From contig QKHC01000015.1 of NCBI GenBank assembly GCA_003251175.1, positions 1-43,151 of the forward strand: DNA of 43,151 nucleotides, read 5' to 3'. Positions 32,779 to 41,553 of this stretch are shown here, piece after piece. The DNA comes from Gemmatimonadota bacterium (GTDB taxonomy: Bacteria > Gemmatimonadota > Gemmatimonadetes > Gemmatimonadales > GWC2-71-9). Within the stretch, counting starts at the first letter, position 1; the number at the start of each line of letters is the position of its first letter. A model generated the notes under the pieces. The model was not told the DNA's origin, searched no databases, and worked only from the letters and a program-made list of their open reading frames with translations. Position numbers and translations under genes: made by a program.

Positions 32779-35664
32779 TCAGGAGAGGGGTTCGCTGCCG
32801 AGGCGGAGCAGCGCGGCCCGCGCCTCTGCCACGTAGGGCTGCAACTCCGGATCGGCCTCCCGCCAGATCGCCGCGACGAACGCGAAGGCGGCCGCGGCAC
32901 CGGCGCGATCACCCAGCCGCTCCAGGACGCGGCCCCGCTCGAGGGCGACGAGGGGCTCGAGAATCACGGGCATGCGCGCCAGGCGCGGGCCCAGCAGGGC
33001 CAGCGCCCCGGCGTCGTCACCGCTGGCCGCCAGCAACCGCGCCTTGGCCAGCCGGTGGATGGCGCACCCGATGCAGACGGTGTCGGGAAGCGCCCGAAAT
33101 CGTGCCAGCGCGTCAACGCTGTCCCCGCGGGCGAGCGCGAGATACGCCGCGCCGAGCGCCACCCCGAATGCGGCCTGTCTGGCCCGCACCGAGTCGCCCG
33201 CGGACCGGGCCAGCGAGTCGGCGCTGGCGATGAACCGGCGGATCGGCATCGTGTCACCCACCGCGGCCCACCACGGGAGGGCCGCGTGGCCGCCCAGCCC
33301 GCCGCCGAGCCACGTGGCGAACCGTGCCCGCGCGGTGTCCGCGGGGATGCCGCCCAAAAGGGCAAGCTGCAGGAACACCGGGGGACTCACCGGTTCGGGC
33401 GCGAACAACGCGCGCGCCTCCCGCAGGCGTCCCCGATACGCCAAGGTGGTCGCGCGCGTCACCGCGATCCAGCCAGGGTCGGTGTAGATGCGTTGGGCGG
33501 CCGGGCGCGGCCGGGACAGCTCGGCGGCGAGCCGCACGGCCCACTGGGTCGAGTCGGCCCACCGTCCGATCATGGACCAGACCACATGGGCCAGCACGTC
33601 CGCCTCGACGGTGTCGAGCATGGCGCGGAGCACGGGTCCGTCGCGACCCTGGAGCAGCATCGACACGAGGCGGATCGCTCCCGCGCTGATGTCGGTCGCC
33701 TCGAGCCCGAGGTACCGCTCGGCGTAGTGCCGGGCCGCGGCCACGTCGCCGACCGTCAGCGACAGCTCCACCGGGTGGATGTACGACGGGGCGAACGCGC
33801 TATCCAGGGCGATCGCCCGGTCGAAGGTCCGTCGCGTCTCCTCGGCGCTGACCTCCAATCCCGGCCCGAAACCGAAGTGGTGGTACGCCTCGCCGAGGTT
33901 GTACCAGATCGACGGGTCGGTGGGATAGCGCCGCGCGGCGTCTTCGAGCGTGGCGAACAGCCGGCGCGCGTGCCGCCAGTAGTCGGGAGCGCCATCGTCC
34001 GCGAACAGCACCGACCGAATGGAGTCGGCGACCAGCAGCAGGCTGTCGCGCGGGGCGAGACCGTGATTGAGGCGTCCCGCCAGCTCGCCGTAGGCCCGCG
34101 ACAGCGAGTCGGTGCCGGAGCGCACCCACCCCATCGCGAGGCTGAGTCGGTTGTACGCGAGGGCGAATCCCGGATCCTGCGCCGCTGCACGCTCGTAGCT
34201 GGCGATGGCGGAGTCCCACGCGGAGCGGCGCAGGTACTGCTCACCCTGCAGAAATGTCTTGACCGCGGCGAAGGATGCCGAGCCGAGCGACGCGATGCGG
34301 CCGGCGCCGATGGGGCGGGTGCGCTCGAGCTCACGCAGCAGGGCCACGGTGACGGAGTCCGCCAGGCGGTCGACCCGTTCGGCCGCGTCGCGCCGCTCCA
34401 CGTCGCCCAGTCGGCGCCCGTTCGCCACGTCGAGCAGCGTCGCCGTGAGGCGGACCGAATCCCGGCCACTGCCGATCAGCTGGCCGAAGACTGCCAGGCG
34501 CGCCCCGGTTGCCTCTCCCAGCGCCGTCGCCGAAGCCGGATCCGCGTGTCCGCTCCAGCGCCGCACCACGACGGTCGGCGACACGGTGCGCAGCGGACCG
34601 GCGCCGTCGAGGTTGCGCGAGAGGATATCGATCAGCCCCTCGCGCCAGATCGGGTCGAGATCCGGAGCCAGCAGGTCAAAGGGGGCAACGACGACGAGAT
34701 CGGGATCGAGGCTCGGCGGGCGCGAGGCGCGCAACAAGTAGGCGGTGCTGCCGAGGACCGCCGCCGCCACGGCCGCCGTGGCAGCCACGCGGCGGACGCG
34801 GCGGCCGGGGCGCAGGCGCGCCACCGGAACGACTCCGGTCAGCGCGTCACGCAGGGTCGCGGCGCTCGCGATGCGGTCCTCCGGAGCCCTGGTCAGGGCC
34901 CGCATCAGCACCTGGACCACCGCCGGCGGCGTTTCCGGGCGCAGCTTGTCGACGGACTTGGGTTCGGTGGATAGCCGGGCCGCGAGCAGCGCGCGCGCCG
35001 TCTGGCCCTCGAAGGGCAACTTCCCGGCCAGCATCTCGTAACCCACCAGCGCCAAGGCGTACACGTCGGCGCGTGCGTCCACGTGCTGCTCGCCCGCCGC
35101 CTGCTCAGGCGCCATGTAGCTCGGCGTGCCCACGGCCATCCCCGCCTGGGTCAGCCGCCCCCCGCTGGCAGCCTGGGCGATCGCCCGCGCCACGCCGAAG
35201 TCGGTCAGGACGGCGTGCCCGTCCAGCAACAGGATGTTCTCGGGCTTCACATCCCGGTGGATGACGCCGCGCGCATGCGCGTATGCCAGGGCGTCCGCGA
35301 TCTCGGCGACGATCCGCACCGCCTCCTGGACCGGCAGCCGGTGGTCGCGATCGAGGCGCTGCCGCAGCGATTCGCCGGGCACGTACGGCATGACGTAGTA
35401 GAGCAGGTCCCGCGAGGCGCCCGCCGCGAGCACGGTGAGGATCGCCGGATGCTGCAGGTGCGCCGCGACCTGGATCTCCTGGTCGAATCGCGCCGCGCTG
35501 ACCTCGCTGGTGTATTCCGGCGGCAGGACCTTGACGACCACCAGCCGCTCGAGGGAGGCCTCGTTCGCGAGGAACAGGCGGCTCATCCCCCCCGGGGGCA
35601 GCTCGTGGAGGATCTCGTAGGCGTCCCCAAGGACCGCCTGTAGTCGTGGCGCGAGATCGCTCAT
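32779..35664 (-). CDS. membrane Ser/Thr protein kinase with FlgO/TolB-like and TPR periplasmic tail
   Basis: 961 residues. Kinase domain at about 10-280 with Gly loop LPPGGMSRLF, Lys45 (VVVKVL), Glu63, HRDVKPENI at 136-144, DFG at 156-158 and GTPSYMAPEQ; so it looks active. One membrane helix at about 292-312. The outer part starts with a short domain like TolB/FlgO (VVVAPFDLLAP, then LRTVSPTVVV) and continues with tetratricopeptide-like repeats to the end. It probably senses a signal outside the inner membrane and phosphorylates cytosolic proteins. This layout is common in Gemmatimonadota and Acidobacteriota. The ATG at 35664 begins with the customary MSDLAPRLQAVLGD; the frame extends 12 codons further. 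No Shine-Dalgarno sequence is clear. No target or phosphatase gene is nearby. Confidence 0.92.
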   Translation of the reverse strand: MSDLAPRLQAVLGDAYEILHELPPGGMSRLFLANEASLERLVVVKVLPPEYTSEVSAARFDQEIQVAAHLQHPAILTVLAAGASRDLLYYVMPYVPGESLRQRLDRDHRLPVQEAVRIVAEIADALAYAHARGVIHRDVKPENILLLDGHAVLTDFGVARAIAQAASGGRLTQAGMAVGTPSYMAPEQAAGEQHVDARADVYALALVGYEMLAGKLPFEGQTARALLAARLSTEPKSVDKLRPETPPAVVQVLMRALTRAPEDRIASAATLRDALTGVVPVARLRPGRRVRRVAATAAVAAAVLGSTAYLLRASRPPSLDPDLVVVAPFDLLAPDLDPIWREGLIDILSRNLDGAGPLRTVSPTVVVRRWSGHADPASATALGEATGARLAVFGQLIGSGRDSVRLTATLLDVANGRRLGDVERRDAAERVDRLADSVTVALLRELERTRPIGAGRIASLGSASFAAVKTFLQGEQYLRRSAWDSAIASYERAAAQDPGFALAYNRLSLAMGWVRSGTDSLSRAYGELAGRLNHGLAPRDSLLLVADSIRSVLFADDGAPDYWRHARRLFATLEDAARRYPTDPSIWYNLGEAYHHFGFGPGLEVSAEETRRTFDRAIALDSAFAPSYIHPVELSLTVGDVAAARHYAERYLGLEATDISAGAIRLVSMLLQGRDGPVLRAMLDTVEADVLAHVVWSMIGRWADSTQWAVRLAAELSRPRPAAQRIYTDPGWIAVTRATTLAYRGRLREARALFAPEPVSPPVFLQLALLGGIPADTARARFATWLGGGLGGHAALPWWAAVGDTMPIRRFIASADSLARSAGDSVRARQAAFGVALGAAYLALARGDSVDALARFRALPDTVCIGCAIHRLAKARLLAASGDDAGALALLGPRLARMPVILEPLVALERGRVLERLGDRAGAAAAFAFVAAIWREADPELQPYVAEARAALLRLGSEPLS

Positions 35665-35752
35665 ACCCAGCGTACGTTCGCGGGAGTTCCAGGGTTCCAT
35701 CGGGTCATGCGTCAGTCACGCTCTGGGTGAGGGACCGGTGCCCTGGTACCCC

Positions 35753-36226
35753 TCAGTCGAACTCCCGACGCGGCGCCGCCTGGTCCGGGCCGACCCGGCC
35801 AGCCACGATTTCCGCCTTGAAGTAGTTCTCGCCCCGGATCGGCTCGCCCGCCAGTCGCCGCAGCAACGCGAGTTGACCGGTGTGCCAGAGCGCGTCGGCG
35901 AGCGGCCCCTGGAACAGGCCGCCGGTGGGCGCTCCCAACGGAGCGTCGGAGGCCAGGTAGTCGTCGAGGGCTCGCAACGCCGCATGGAACCGCACCACTT
36001 CCTCGTCCCATGACGCGGGCGCCGTGTCACGCCACACGTGCCGTCCCTGGGCCAGGTGCAGGCCCCAGTCGAGCAGGTCGTTCATGTGCGTCAGGATGGC
36101 GAGTGGAGTGCGGCTGGAGGGTTCCGCGCGAAACGTGGCGAAGGCGGCTGAGGCCCCGCGCAGCGTCTTGCCGGCGCGATAGGCGAGCGTGGCGAGGATG
36201 TGGCGCAGCAGATCACGGTCCGTCAT
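35753..36226 (-). CDS. DinB-like four-helix protein
   Basis: 157 residues of the DinB superfamily. Two metal-type histidines are visible, His47 (ILTHMNDLLDW) and His115 (LWHTGQLALLRR), and the C-terminal end RGENYFKAEIVAGRVG is typical of one uncharacterised bacterial branch. Its function is unknown; the fold is shared with the YfiT-like protein 3 kb away, and both flank the Ser/Thr kinase. The ATG at 36226 has no obvious ribosome-binding site. Confidence 0.75.
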   Translation of the reverse strand: MTDRDLLRHILATLAYRAGKTLRGASAAFATFRAEPSSRTPLAILTHMNDLLDWGLHLAQGRHVWRDTAPASWDEEVVRFHAALRALDDYLASDAPLGAPTGGLFQGPLADALWHTGQLALLRRLAGEPIRGENYFKAEIVAGRVGPDQAAPRREFD

Positions 36227-36535
36227 CGGTACGGTCTCGGGCCGGCGGCGCGGCCTCGCGGTCTACGAGGCGCTCACCGCACGAGCGCGGCAAGATATGG
36301 CATGGTGGGTGGATGGCAACACGGAGCGGGCGGGGGCGCACCACGCGCGAGCGGCACACAACCCTAGGGGCGCGTGTCACGGTGCCCCAAGGGAGAAGTT
36401 CAAATCCCGCTGTTCTTCTCGCCATTGTCCGGTGGTCACCGGTTCCTTATGGTGCACGATCCCAGCCAGGCCTCCGCCGGGCAAGCCGACGGCGATGCTC
36501 TGGTGAACCACCCCCACAGACGGAGTTTTCGCATC
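36227..36535 (+). other. 309-bp intergenic region
   Basis: No gene was found. It holds the upstream side of the DinB-like gene and, near its right part, a promoter candidate with a palindrome for the small lipoprotein gene. AAGTTCAAATCCC near 36397-36409 resembles a tRNA T-loop, but its stems do not pair. Confidence 0.6.
36425..36453 (+). promoter_or_regulatory. promoter candidate with inverted repeat in its spacer
   Basis: TTGTCC at 36425-36430, 17 bp, TATGGT at 36448-36453. Start of transcription would be near 36460, giving a leader of about 75 bases to the GTG at 36536. The inverted repeat CCGGTG-GT-CACCGG at 36429-36442 covers the end of the -35 and most of the spacer, where a repressor or activator could bind. 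Confidence 0.45.
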
Positions 36536-36940
36536 GTGCGCACCAGTCACCTCACCCTGTACGCCCTGTCGCTGGTCCTGTTGACGGCGGCCTGTGGCAG
36601 CGACAATGCACTGGCCCCGCAGTACCAGCCTGAGGTTGTAAACACACCCAACGTCGTCTTCAGCTTCCAGGCGACCGGTCTACAGAACATCAGCGACGTT
36701 GTCACGTACACCTGGAGTTGCTCCTCCGGCAGCGTCGTCATTCACCCGGCCACGAACACGACCGGTGGCACCATTACCCTGAACATCATGGACGCCGACG
36801 GAGGAACCCCGATTTACAATGGGAGCGTCCCGGCAAGCGGTGATATCACCCCCCCAACCGGCACGGGCGGTCCCTGGACGATACGCGTGACGTTGTCGAA
36901 CTACACCGGGACGATCAACTTCGCAGTCCAAATGCAGTAG
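36536..36940 (+). CDS. small secreted lipoprotein of unknown function
   Basis: 134 residues. A good lipoprotein signal (VRTSHLTLYALSLVLLTAAC) puts the lipid on Cys20. The mature part of about 115 residues is rich in Thr, Ser, Asn and Gly, with a Cys in TWSCSSG near residue 61, and reads as a small beta-sandwich: alternating hydrophobic strands and a closing WTIRVTLSNYTGTINFAVQ. I know no family. The GTG at 36536, with CGGAG upstream, gives the signal peptide directly; a longer frame exists. It has its own promoter candidate and no same-strand neighbour. Confidence 0.72.
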   Translation: MRTSHLTLYALSLVLLTAACGSDNALAPQYQPEVVNTPNVVFSFQATGLQNISDVVTYTWSCSSGSVVIHPATNTTGGTITLNIMDADGGTPIYNGSVPASGDITPPTGTGGPWTIRVTLSNYTGTINFAVQMQ

Positions 36941-37215
36941 ATCGCGTCAAACCCGCAGACACGCGAAGGGCCATCCCGTGCGGGAGGTCGCGGCTGCGGG
37001 TGGCTGCAAGTGCGCGGGCGGTCTCGCTGACCGATCACCGGCCCGACGCGGCGAGTGTCTATTGCGTGGCGACGGAGCCTACCCATCACGTCCGCGAGAC
37101 TGGGCGATGCCTGACGCGACTCCTGCACGGTGTCAGTATCTCGGGCGCGACGAAGGAATCGAGGCGACCGACGCCAGTGTTCGGAAGGAGTTAGGACACC
37201 ATGCACGTGACCACA

Positions 37216-37288
37216 TGGAGCGGACGGGATTCGAACCCGTGACCCCCTGGTTGCAAACCAGGTGCTCTCCCAGCTGAGCTACCGCCCC
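37216..37288 (-). tRNA. tRNA-Ala (anticodon UGC)
   Basis: 73 bases that fold into a full cloverleaf: acceptor GGGGCGG with CCGCTCC, including the G3-U70 wobble pair that marks alanine tRNAs; D-arm GCTC/GAGC; anticodon stem CCTGG/CCAGG with loop TTTGCAA, so the anticodon TGC is at 37253-37255; T-arm ACGGG/CCCGT with loop TTCGAAC; discriminator A. CCA is not encoded and must be added. A TATCTT box at 37298-37303, 9 bp upstream, could be its -10. Confidence 0.97.
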
Positions 37289-37355
37289 CGGTGCCACAAG
37301 ATAGCACCGGAGGCGGTAGTGCAGAGAGAGACGGAGGTCGGCGCCCGCGCCGCGG

Positions 37356-40300
37356 TCAGTTGAGAATCATCAGCCGCGCCACGGAGGGCACACCGTTCGC
37401 ATTCACCAGGAACAGCATGTACGGCCCCGGCGGGGCGGCCGCCGCGCTGGCCGGCAGCGTGATGGAGAGACCCCCGCTCGCCGGCGAGAAGCTGAGGTTC
37501 ACCAACCGCTGACCCGCATCGAACGCGTGGGTCACCGACCCGTTGCGGATCAGCGTCACCTTGACAATCGTGGCGGCGTCCGGCGTCTCGACGGTCAGTG
37601 TCTGACCGTACGTGACGGCCGCCGGCGTCGGTGCGGTGACCGTGGGCCGCGCCCCTCGGAACAGGTACGGAGGCGAGTAGATCTGATAGCTGAGGTTGTC
37701 GGGGGTCCCGCCCCCGTCGCCACCGCCGCTGTGAAGGATGCGCCCATCCGGCAACAACAGCGACGTCGAATGGTAGCCCCGCAGCAGCTGTGCGGCGCTC
37801 GCCATGGTAGTCCAGAGACCCGTCGCGGGATTCCACATCTCGGCGGCGTTGACGGCGAGCTGGGGGTTCGACCGATCGCCGCTCGTGCCCCCCGTCACCA
37901 GCACCTGGCCGTCCGGGAGCACCGTCGCGTTGAGATGCCAGCGCGCGTAGGCCAGGGAGCCGGTGTAGGCCCAGACGGGGGTCGGCTGATTGAGGTCGAT
38001 GATCTCGGCGGTGCTGGTCGGCGTCGAGTTGCCGCCCACGAACAGGATCTTCCCCAGTTCGTACATCACCGCGGACCCGTACGAGCGTGAGCCGAAGTTC
38101 ATCGACGGGCCGTCGGTCCAGCTGCCGGCCCCCGAGACGTCGAGCCAGTGAGACTGCCGTTGCGGGCCGGCTTCGAAGATGCGCCCGTCCGGCGCCACGA
38201 AGTCGCGGGGATAATTCGACAGGGACAGGCTCGCGCCGGTGAGCTGGCGCCAGCTCGTGCCGTCCCACAGCTCGGGAATCGGCACGGTGTTGCCGTTCTC
38301 GTCCTGACCCGCCACGGTCACCAGGTTGCCGTTCGGCAGCGTCGTCGTGGTGGGATACCAACGGGCGTACGCCATGGCGGGTCCGGAGGTCCACGACGTG
38401 GTGGCCGCGTTGAAGATGTCGGTGTTCGGGAAGCCGCGACCGTTCCCGGTCCCGCCGCCGGTCACGAGCAGTCGCCCATCGGGGAGCCAGGTATGCCCGC
38501 TGCAGAAGACCAATGAGACGACCGGCACGGGCGTGAAGATGCCGGTCGCGGGATCCCAGACCTGGGGGGTTGCACTGCTGCCCCCAAAGCTCACCACGCG
38601 ACCATCGATCATCAGGTGCAGGTGCACCTGCACGATCGGCGAGTCCATCACGCCCGACCACTGGCCCACCAGCGCCGCCGCGCCACCGGTCGTCACCGTG
38701 ACGATCGCCTGCCCGCTCTGCCCCTCGCTCGTGGCCGTGACGGTGGCCTGCCCCGGGCCGGTGCCCGTCACGAGCCCGGTCGTCGACACCGTGGCGATGG
38801 CGGGTGCGTCGCTCTCCCACGTGATCACGCGCCCGCTCAGTGGCTGGCCCGCCCCATCCTTCGGTGTCGCGGTGAGCTGCACGGTCCCGCCGACCAGAAT
38901 GCTGGCCGCCCCCGGCGTGACTTCGACCGACGCCACGGGCTCGGCGGTGGAAGTGACGGTCACACTCGCCGTGCCAGTCACGCCTTCACTCGTCGCCGAA
39001 ATCGTGGCGGATCCCGCCGCTACGCCAGTCACGAGTCCCGTCGAAGACACCGTGGCGAACTGGGAAGCATCGCTCGACCATGTCACCAGCCGCCCGGTCA
39101 GGGGCTCCCCACCGACGTTGAGCAGGTTGGCGACGAACTGCTGGGTCGCGCCGACCAGCACCGTCGCCGACGCCGGGCTGATCTCGACCAGCGCGACGGG
39201 ATCCTGCGGCACGGTGACGCCGGCCTTGATCTCGATGCCCAGCGCGGCGCCGTTGAGACTGGACCAGCTCGCCTCCACGGTGCTGAGGTTGACCGCCCAT
39301 TCCGCGGCGACATCACCCGAGGTGCGCTCGCCCGACGGCTGCTCGGCGAGCTCCGTGAACCCGGCGCCGGGCGTGACCGCGGCAGCCGCGCTGGCGACAC
39401 CGAACACGCCGTAGGCCACGTCGTTCGCGTCCGCGAATGGAGCGAGTGTCACCGCCAATCCGCTCACACCATCACCGCTGGTTGCACCCGTCTGCCCGAT
39501 TGCGCCGGATCCGCTCACACCGCTGGCGTCCACACCCTGCCACTGGGACACGATCCACTGGCAGTTGGATTCGGTAGCGTCCCACGTAATCGTGAGGGGG
39601 CCGGTGCCGGGCGCAACGCTCATGGCCCGGTAGACGGTCAAACGCTTGTGGGGGCGCGAACCGTCGTCAAACGTGACGCTGGCCACCTCGACCCACTCCG
39701 GCATCCCGCCGCCCGACAGCGTGGGGCTCGAGGCGACGCTCGAGGAACGATGCCCCAGCACCGCCACCGTGACGAGCGCGTTGGGCGCCGGGGAGATGGA
39801 GGCCGTGGTGTAGACCTTCTGGTTGGTCGGGTCAGTTCCCACGGTCAGCAGCGTATGGGAAATCGTGGCAACGGTCTGCGTTGCGACCTCGACCGTCGCG
39901 GTCTGCGTAACCGGTGTCCCGGCGATGGTGGCTGACACGACGACGGTTTCCTCAACGGTGCCGCTCAGCGACCCCGTCGCCACTCCGTTTCCGTCGGTTG
40001 GCCCGACGGGCTGCGTGAGGTTGCCGCCGGTGGCCGCGAGCACCACCGCTGCTCCGCTGACGGGATTTCCAAAGGCGTCGAGCGCCGTGACGGTGATCGT
40101 CGCCGACCCGCCTCCCGGAGCGATCGTGCCCGGCACGGCGGCGACCGTCGACTGACTCGCCGAAACCGGCCCCGGGGTCACCGTCACCGCGGCCGTCTGG
40201 GTGATCGCCACGCCGTTCGCCTTGGCTGACAGCGTCTTGGCTTCGGCGACCGTCGAGCTCAGGGTCCCCGTCGCAATGCCGCCCGCATCGGTGGGCGCGC

Positions 40301-41300
40301 CGGGCTGCGTCACGGTGTTGCCCGATCCGGAGGCCACCAGCTCGACGGTTGCTCCGCTGATTGGGTCGCCGTTCGCGTCCTTCACGGTGACCGTCACCGT
40401 GGCGGTCGCCCCAGCCGCCAAGGACGTCGGGGTCGCGGCCACCGTGCTCAGCGCCGCCGAGACACCACCACCACCACCACCACCGCCACCGCCCCCACCG
40501 GTCCCGGCCCGGATTTCGACGCCCAGCGCCCCGGCGTTGAGACCCGACCAGGTCGCATCAATCGTGTTGTCGTTGACCGCCCACTCTGCCTGCAGATCCG
40601 ACGGCGTGCTCTCGCCCGACGGCTGCTCGGCGATCTCCGTGAAACCGGCGCCCGGAGTCGCCGACGTGGCGGCTGTACGCAGGCCGAAGACCCCGTAGGC
40701 CACATGGTTGACGTCGGCAAAGGGCGCCAGCGTCACCGTGAGGCCGCTGACCCCGTCGCCTCGCGTCGAGCCCGTCTGCACGATGGCCCCGGCTCCGTTC
40801 ACGCCGCTCGCGTCCACACCATCCCACTGGGACACGATCCACTGACAGTTGGAGACCGTCGCGCTCCAGGTGATGGTGAGGGGACCACTGCCCGGCGAAG
40901 GACTCATCGCCCGGAAGATCGTGAGACGCTTGAGCGGGGTGGCGCCGTCGAACACCACCGTCGTCACTTCGCTCCATTCGGTCATGCCGCCACCGGTCAC
41001 GGTGGGACTGGGCGGGGCCGCCGAGGAGTTGTGCCCGAGGACCGCCACCGTGATCAGGGCATTGGCGCCCGGGGTGATGGACGCGGTGGTATAGATCTTC
41101 TGGTTGGTGGTGTTGGTTCCGACCGTCAGCAGGCTGTGGCTGACCCCCCCGGCCTCCAGTGCCGCCGGCAGGGAGTCGGCGATCAGCGCATCGGATGAGG
41201 TCGGGGTGCGTTGCTCAACGCAGGTCGCCACGGTCGCGAGGAGCGCGATGGCCATGACGCGCGGCACGCGGGAGGCCGGGAGCGAGAAACGGGAGCCCAT
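37356..41300 (-). CDS. giant lipoprotein: duplicated unknown module, Ig-like domains and galactose-oxidase-like (AA5) copper radical oxidase
   Basis: 1314 residues. Order: signal with lipobox-like ATC (Cys27); module A (about 53-265); a 12-glycine linker at 268-279; two invasin-type Ig domains (about 280-375, 379-475); module B (480-693), a close repeat of A; two Big_2 domains (about 701-783, 787-871); then a kelch propeller and C-terminal DUF1929 domain (880-1314). Galactose-oxidase active-site equivalents are present: Cys933 (FCSGHTWLPDG), Tyr982 (ARWYPT), Tyr1176 and His1177 (RGYHST), His1258 (VTHAFDAGQR). So a Cys-Tyr copper radical enzyme that oxidises alcohols or aldehydes to give hydrogen peroxide is likely, displayed outside the cell. 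The ATG has GGAGG 7 bp upstream. Substrate is not evident. Confidence 0.85.
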   Translation of the reverse strand: MGSRFSLPASRVPRVMAIALLATVATCVEQRTPTSSDALIADSLPAALEAGGVSHSLLTVGTNTTNQKIYTTASITPGANALITVAVLGHNSSAAPPSPTVTGGGMTEWSEVTTVVFDGATPLKRLTIFRAMSPSPGSGPLTITWSATVSNCQWIVSQWDGVDASGVNGAGAIVQTGSTRGDGVSGLTVTLAPFADVNHVAYGVFGLRTAATSATPGAGFTEIAEQPSGESTPSDLQAEWAVNDNTIDATWSGLNAGALGVEIRAGTGGGGGGGGGGGGVSAALSTVAATPTSLAAGATATVTVTVKDANGDPISGATVELVASGSGNTVTQPGAPTDAGGIATGTLSSTVAEAKTLSAKANGVAITQTAAVTVTPGPVSASQSTVAAVPGTIAPGGGSATITVTALDAFGNPVSGAAVVLAATGGNLTQPVGPTDGNGVATGSLSGTVEETVVVSATIAGTPVTQTATVEVATQTVATISHTLLTVGTDPTNQKVYTTASISPAPNALVTVAVLGHRSSSVASSPTLSGGGMPEWVEVASVTFDDGSRPHKRLTVYRAMSVAPGTGPLTITWDATESNCQWIVSQWQGVDASGVSGSGAIGQTGATSGDGVSGLAVTLAPFADANDVAYGVFGVASAAAAVTPGAGFTELAEQPSGERTSGDVAAEWAVNLSTVEASWSSLNGAALGIEIKAGVTVPQDPVALVEISPASATVLVGATQQFVANLLNVGGEPLTGRLVTWSSDASQFATVSSTGLVTGVAAGSATISATSEGVTGTASVTVTSTAEPVASVEVTPGAASILVGGTVQLTATPKDGAGQPLSGRVITWESDAPAIATVSTTGLVTGTGPGQATVTATSEGQSGQAIVTVTTGGAAALVGQWSGVMDSPIVQVHLHLMIDGRVVSFGGSSATPQVWDPATGIFTPVPVVSLVFCSGHTWLPDGRLLVTGGGTGNGRGFPNTDIFNAATTSWTSGPAMAYARWYPTTTTLPNGNLVTVAGQDENGNTVPIPELWDGTSWRQLTGASLSLSNYPRDFVAPDGRIFEAGPQRQSHWLDVSGAGSWTDGPSMNFGSRSYGSAVMYELGKILFVGGNSTPTSTAEIIDLNQPTPVWAYTGSLAYARWHLNATVLPDGQVLVTGGTSGDRSNPQLAVNAAEMWNPATGLWTTMASAAQLLRGYHSTSLLLPDGRILHSGGGDGGGTPDNLSYQIYSPPYLFRGARPTVTAPTPAAVTYGQTLTVETPDAATIVKVTLIRNGSVTHAFDAGQRLVNLSFSPASGGLSITLPASAAAAPPGPYMLFLVNANGVPSVARLMILN
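39222..39863 (-). repeat. second copy of a 213-residue coding repeat
   Basis: Encodes residues 480-693 of the oxidase lipoprotein. It matches the first copy (40506-41144) over its whole length, with most residues identical: LLTVGT, TNQK-YTTASI, ITW-AT-SNCQWIVSQW, GDGVSGL-VTLAPFAD, PGAGFTE-AEQPSGE. Confidence 0.85.
40506..41144 (-). repeat. first copy of a 213-residue coding repeat
   Basis: Encodes residues 53-265 of the oxidase lipoprotein. It looks like an all-beta carbohydrate-binding or adhesive fold, but I know no family. The two copies are separated by the 12-glycine linker and two Ig-like domains. Confidence 0.85.
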
Positions 41301-41553
41301 GGGGGTACCTCCGGGCCATCGGTCGGCCGCCCGCGGGCGCGCCTGGGGTCATCGGGCGCCGGCCGCGAGCGAAGCCGGGCCGAATCCCGAGCGAATTATG
41401 TGCCATTCGTTCAGTGTCGTGACACCGCCGTGAATCGTACTAGCGCTGTCACTAATCGAACCAAAGTGGGGAGCAGGCCGCCGCGCCCCCGCCACTGCGG
41501 GCGTGCGACGGCCGAGGTTCGGACGCTACATGGGGATTTGCGAGGGAAGTCCG

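Noticed and set aside
32692-34974. Long plus-strand open frame opposite the Ser/Thr kinase
   Set aside because: Antisense to the TPR region; Arg/Gln/Gly-rich; no family features.
36390-36435. tRNA-like 3' half with AGTTCAAATCCC
   Set aside because: The T-stem does not pair, and no D-arm or anticodon arm was found upstream.
37279-38820. 513-codon open frame in another frame over the oxidase gene and into the tRNA
   Set aside because: Arg/Gly/Asp-rich shadow of the kelch region, without a credible start.
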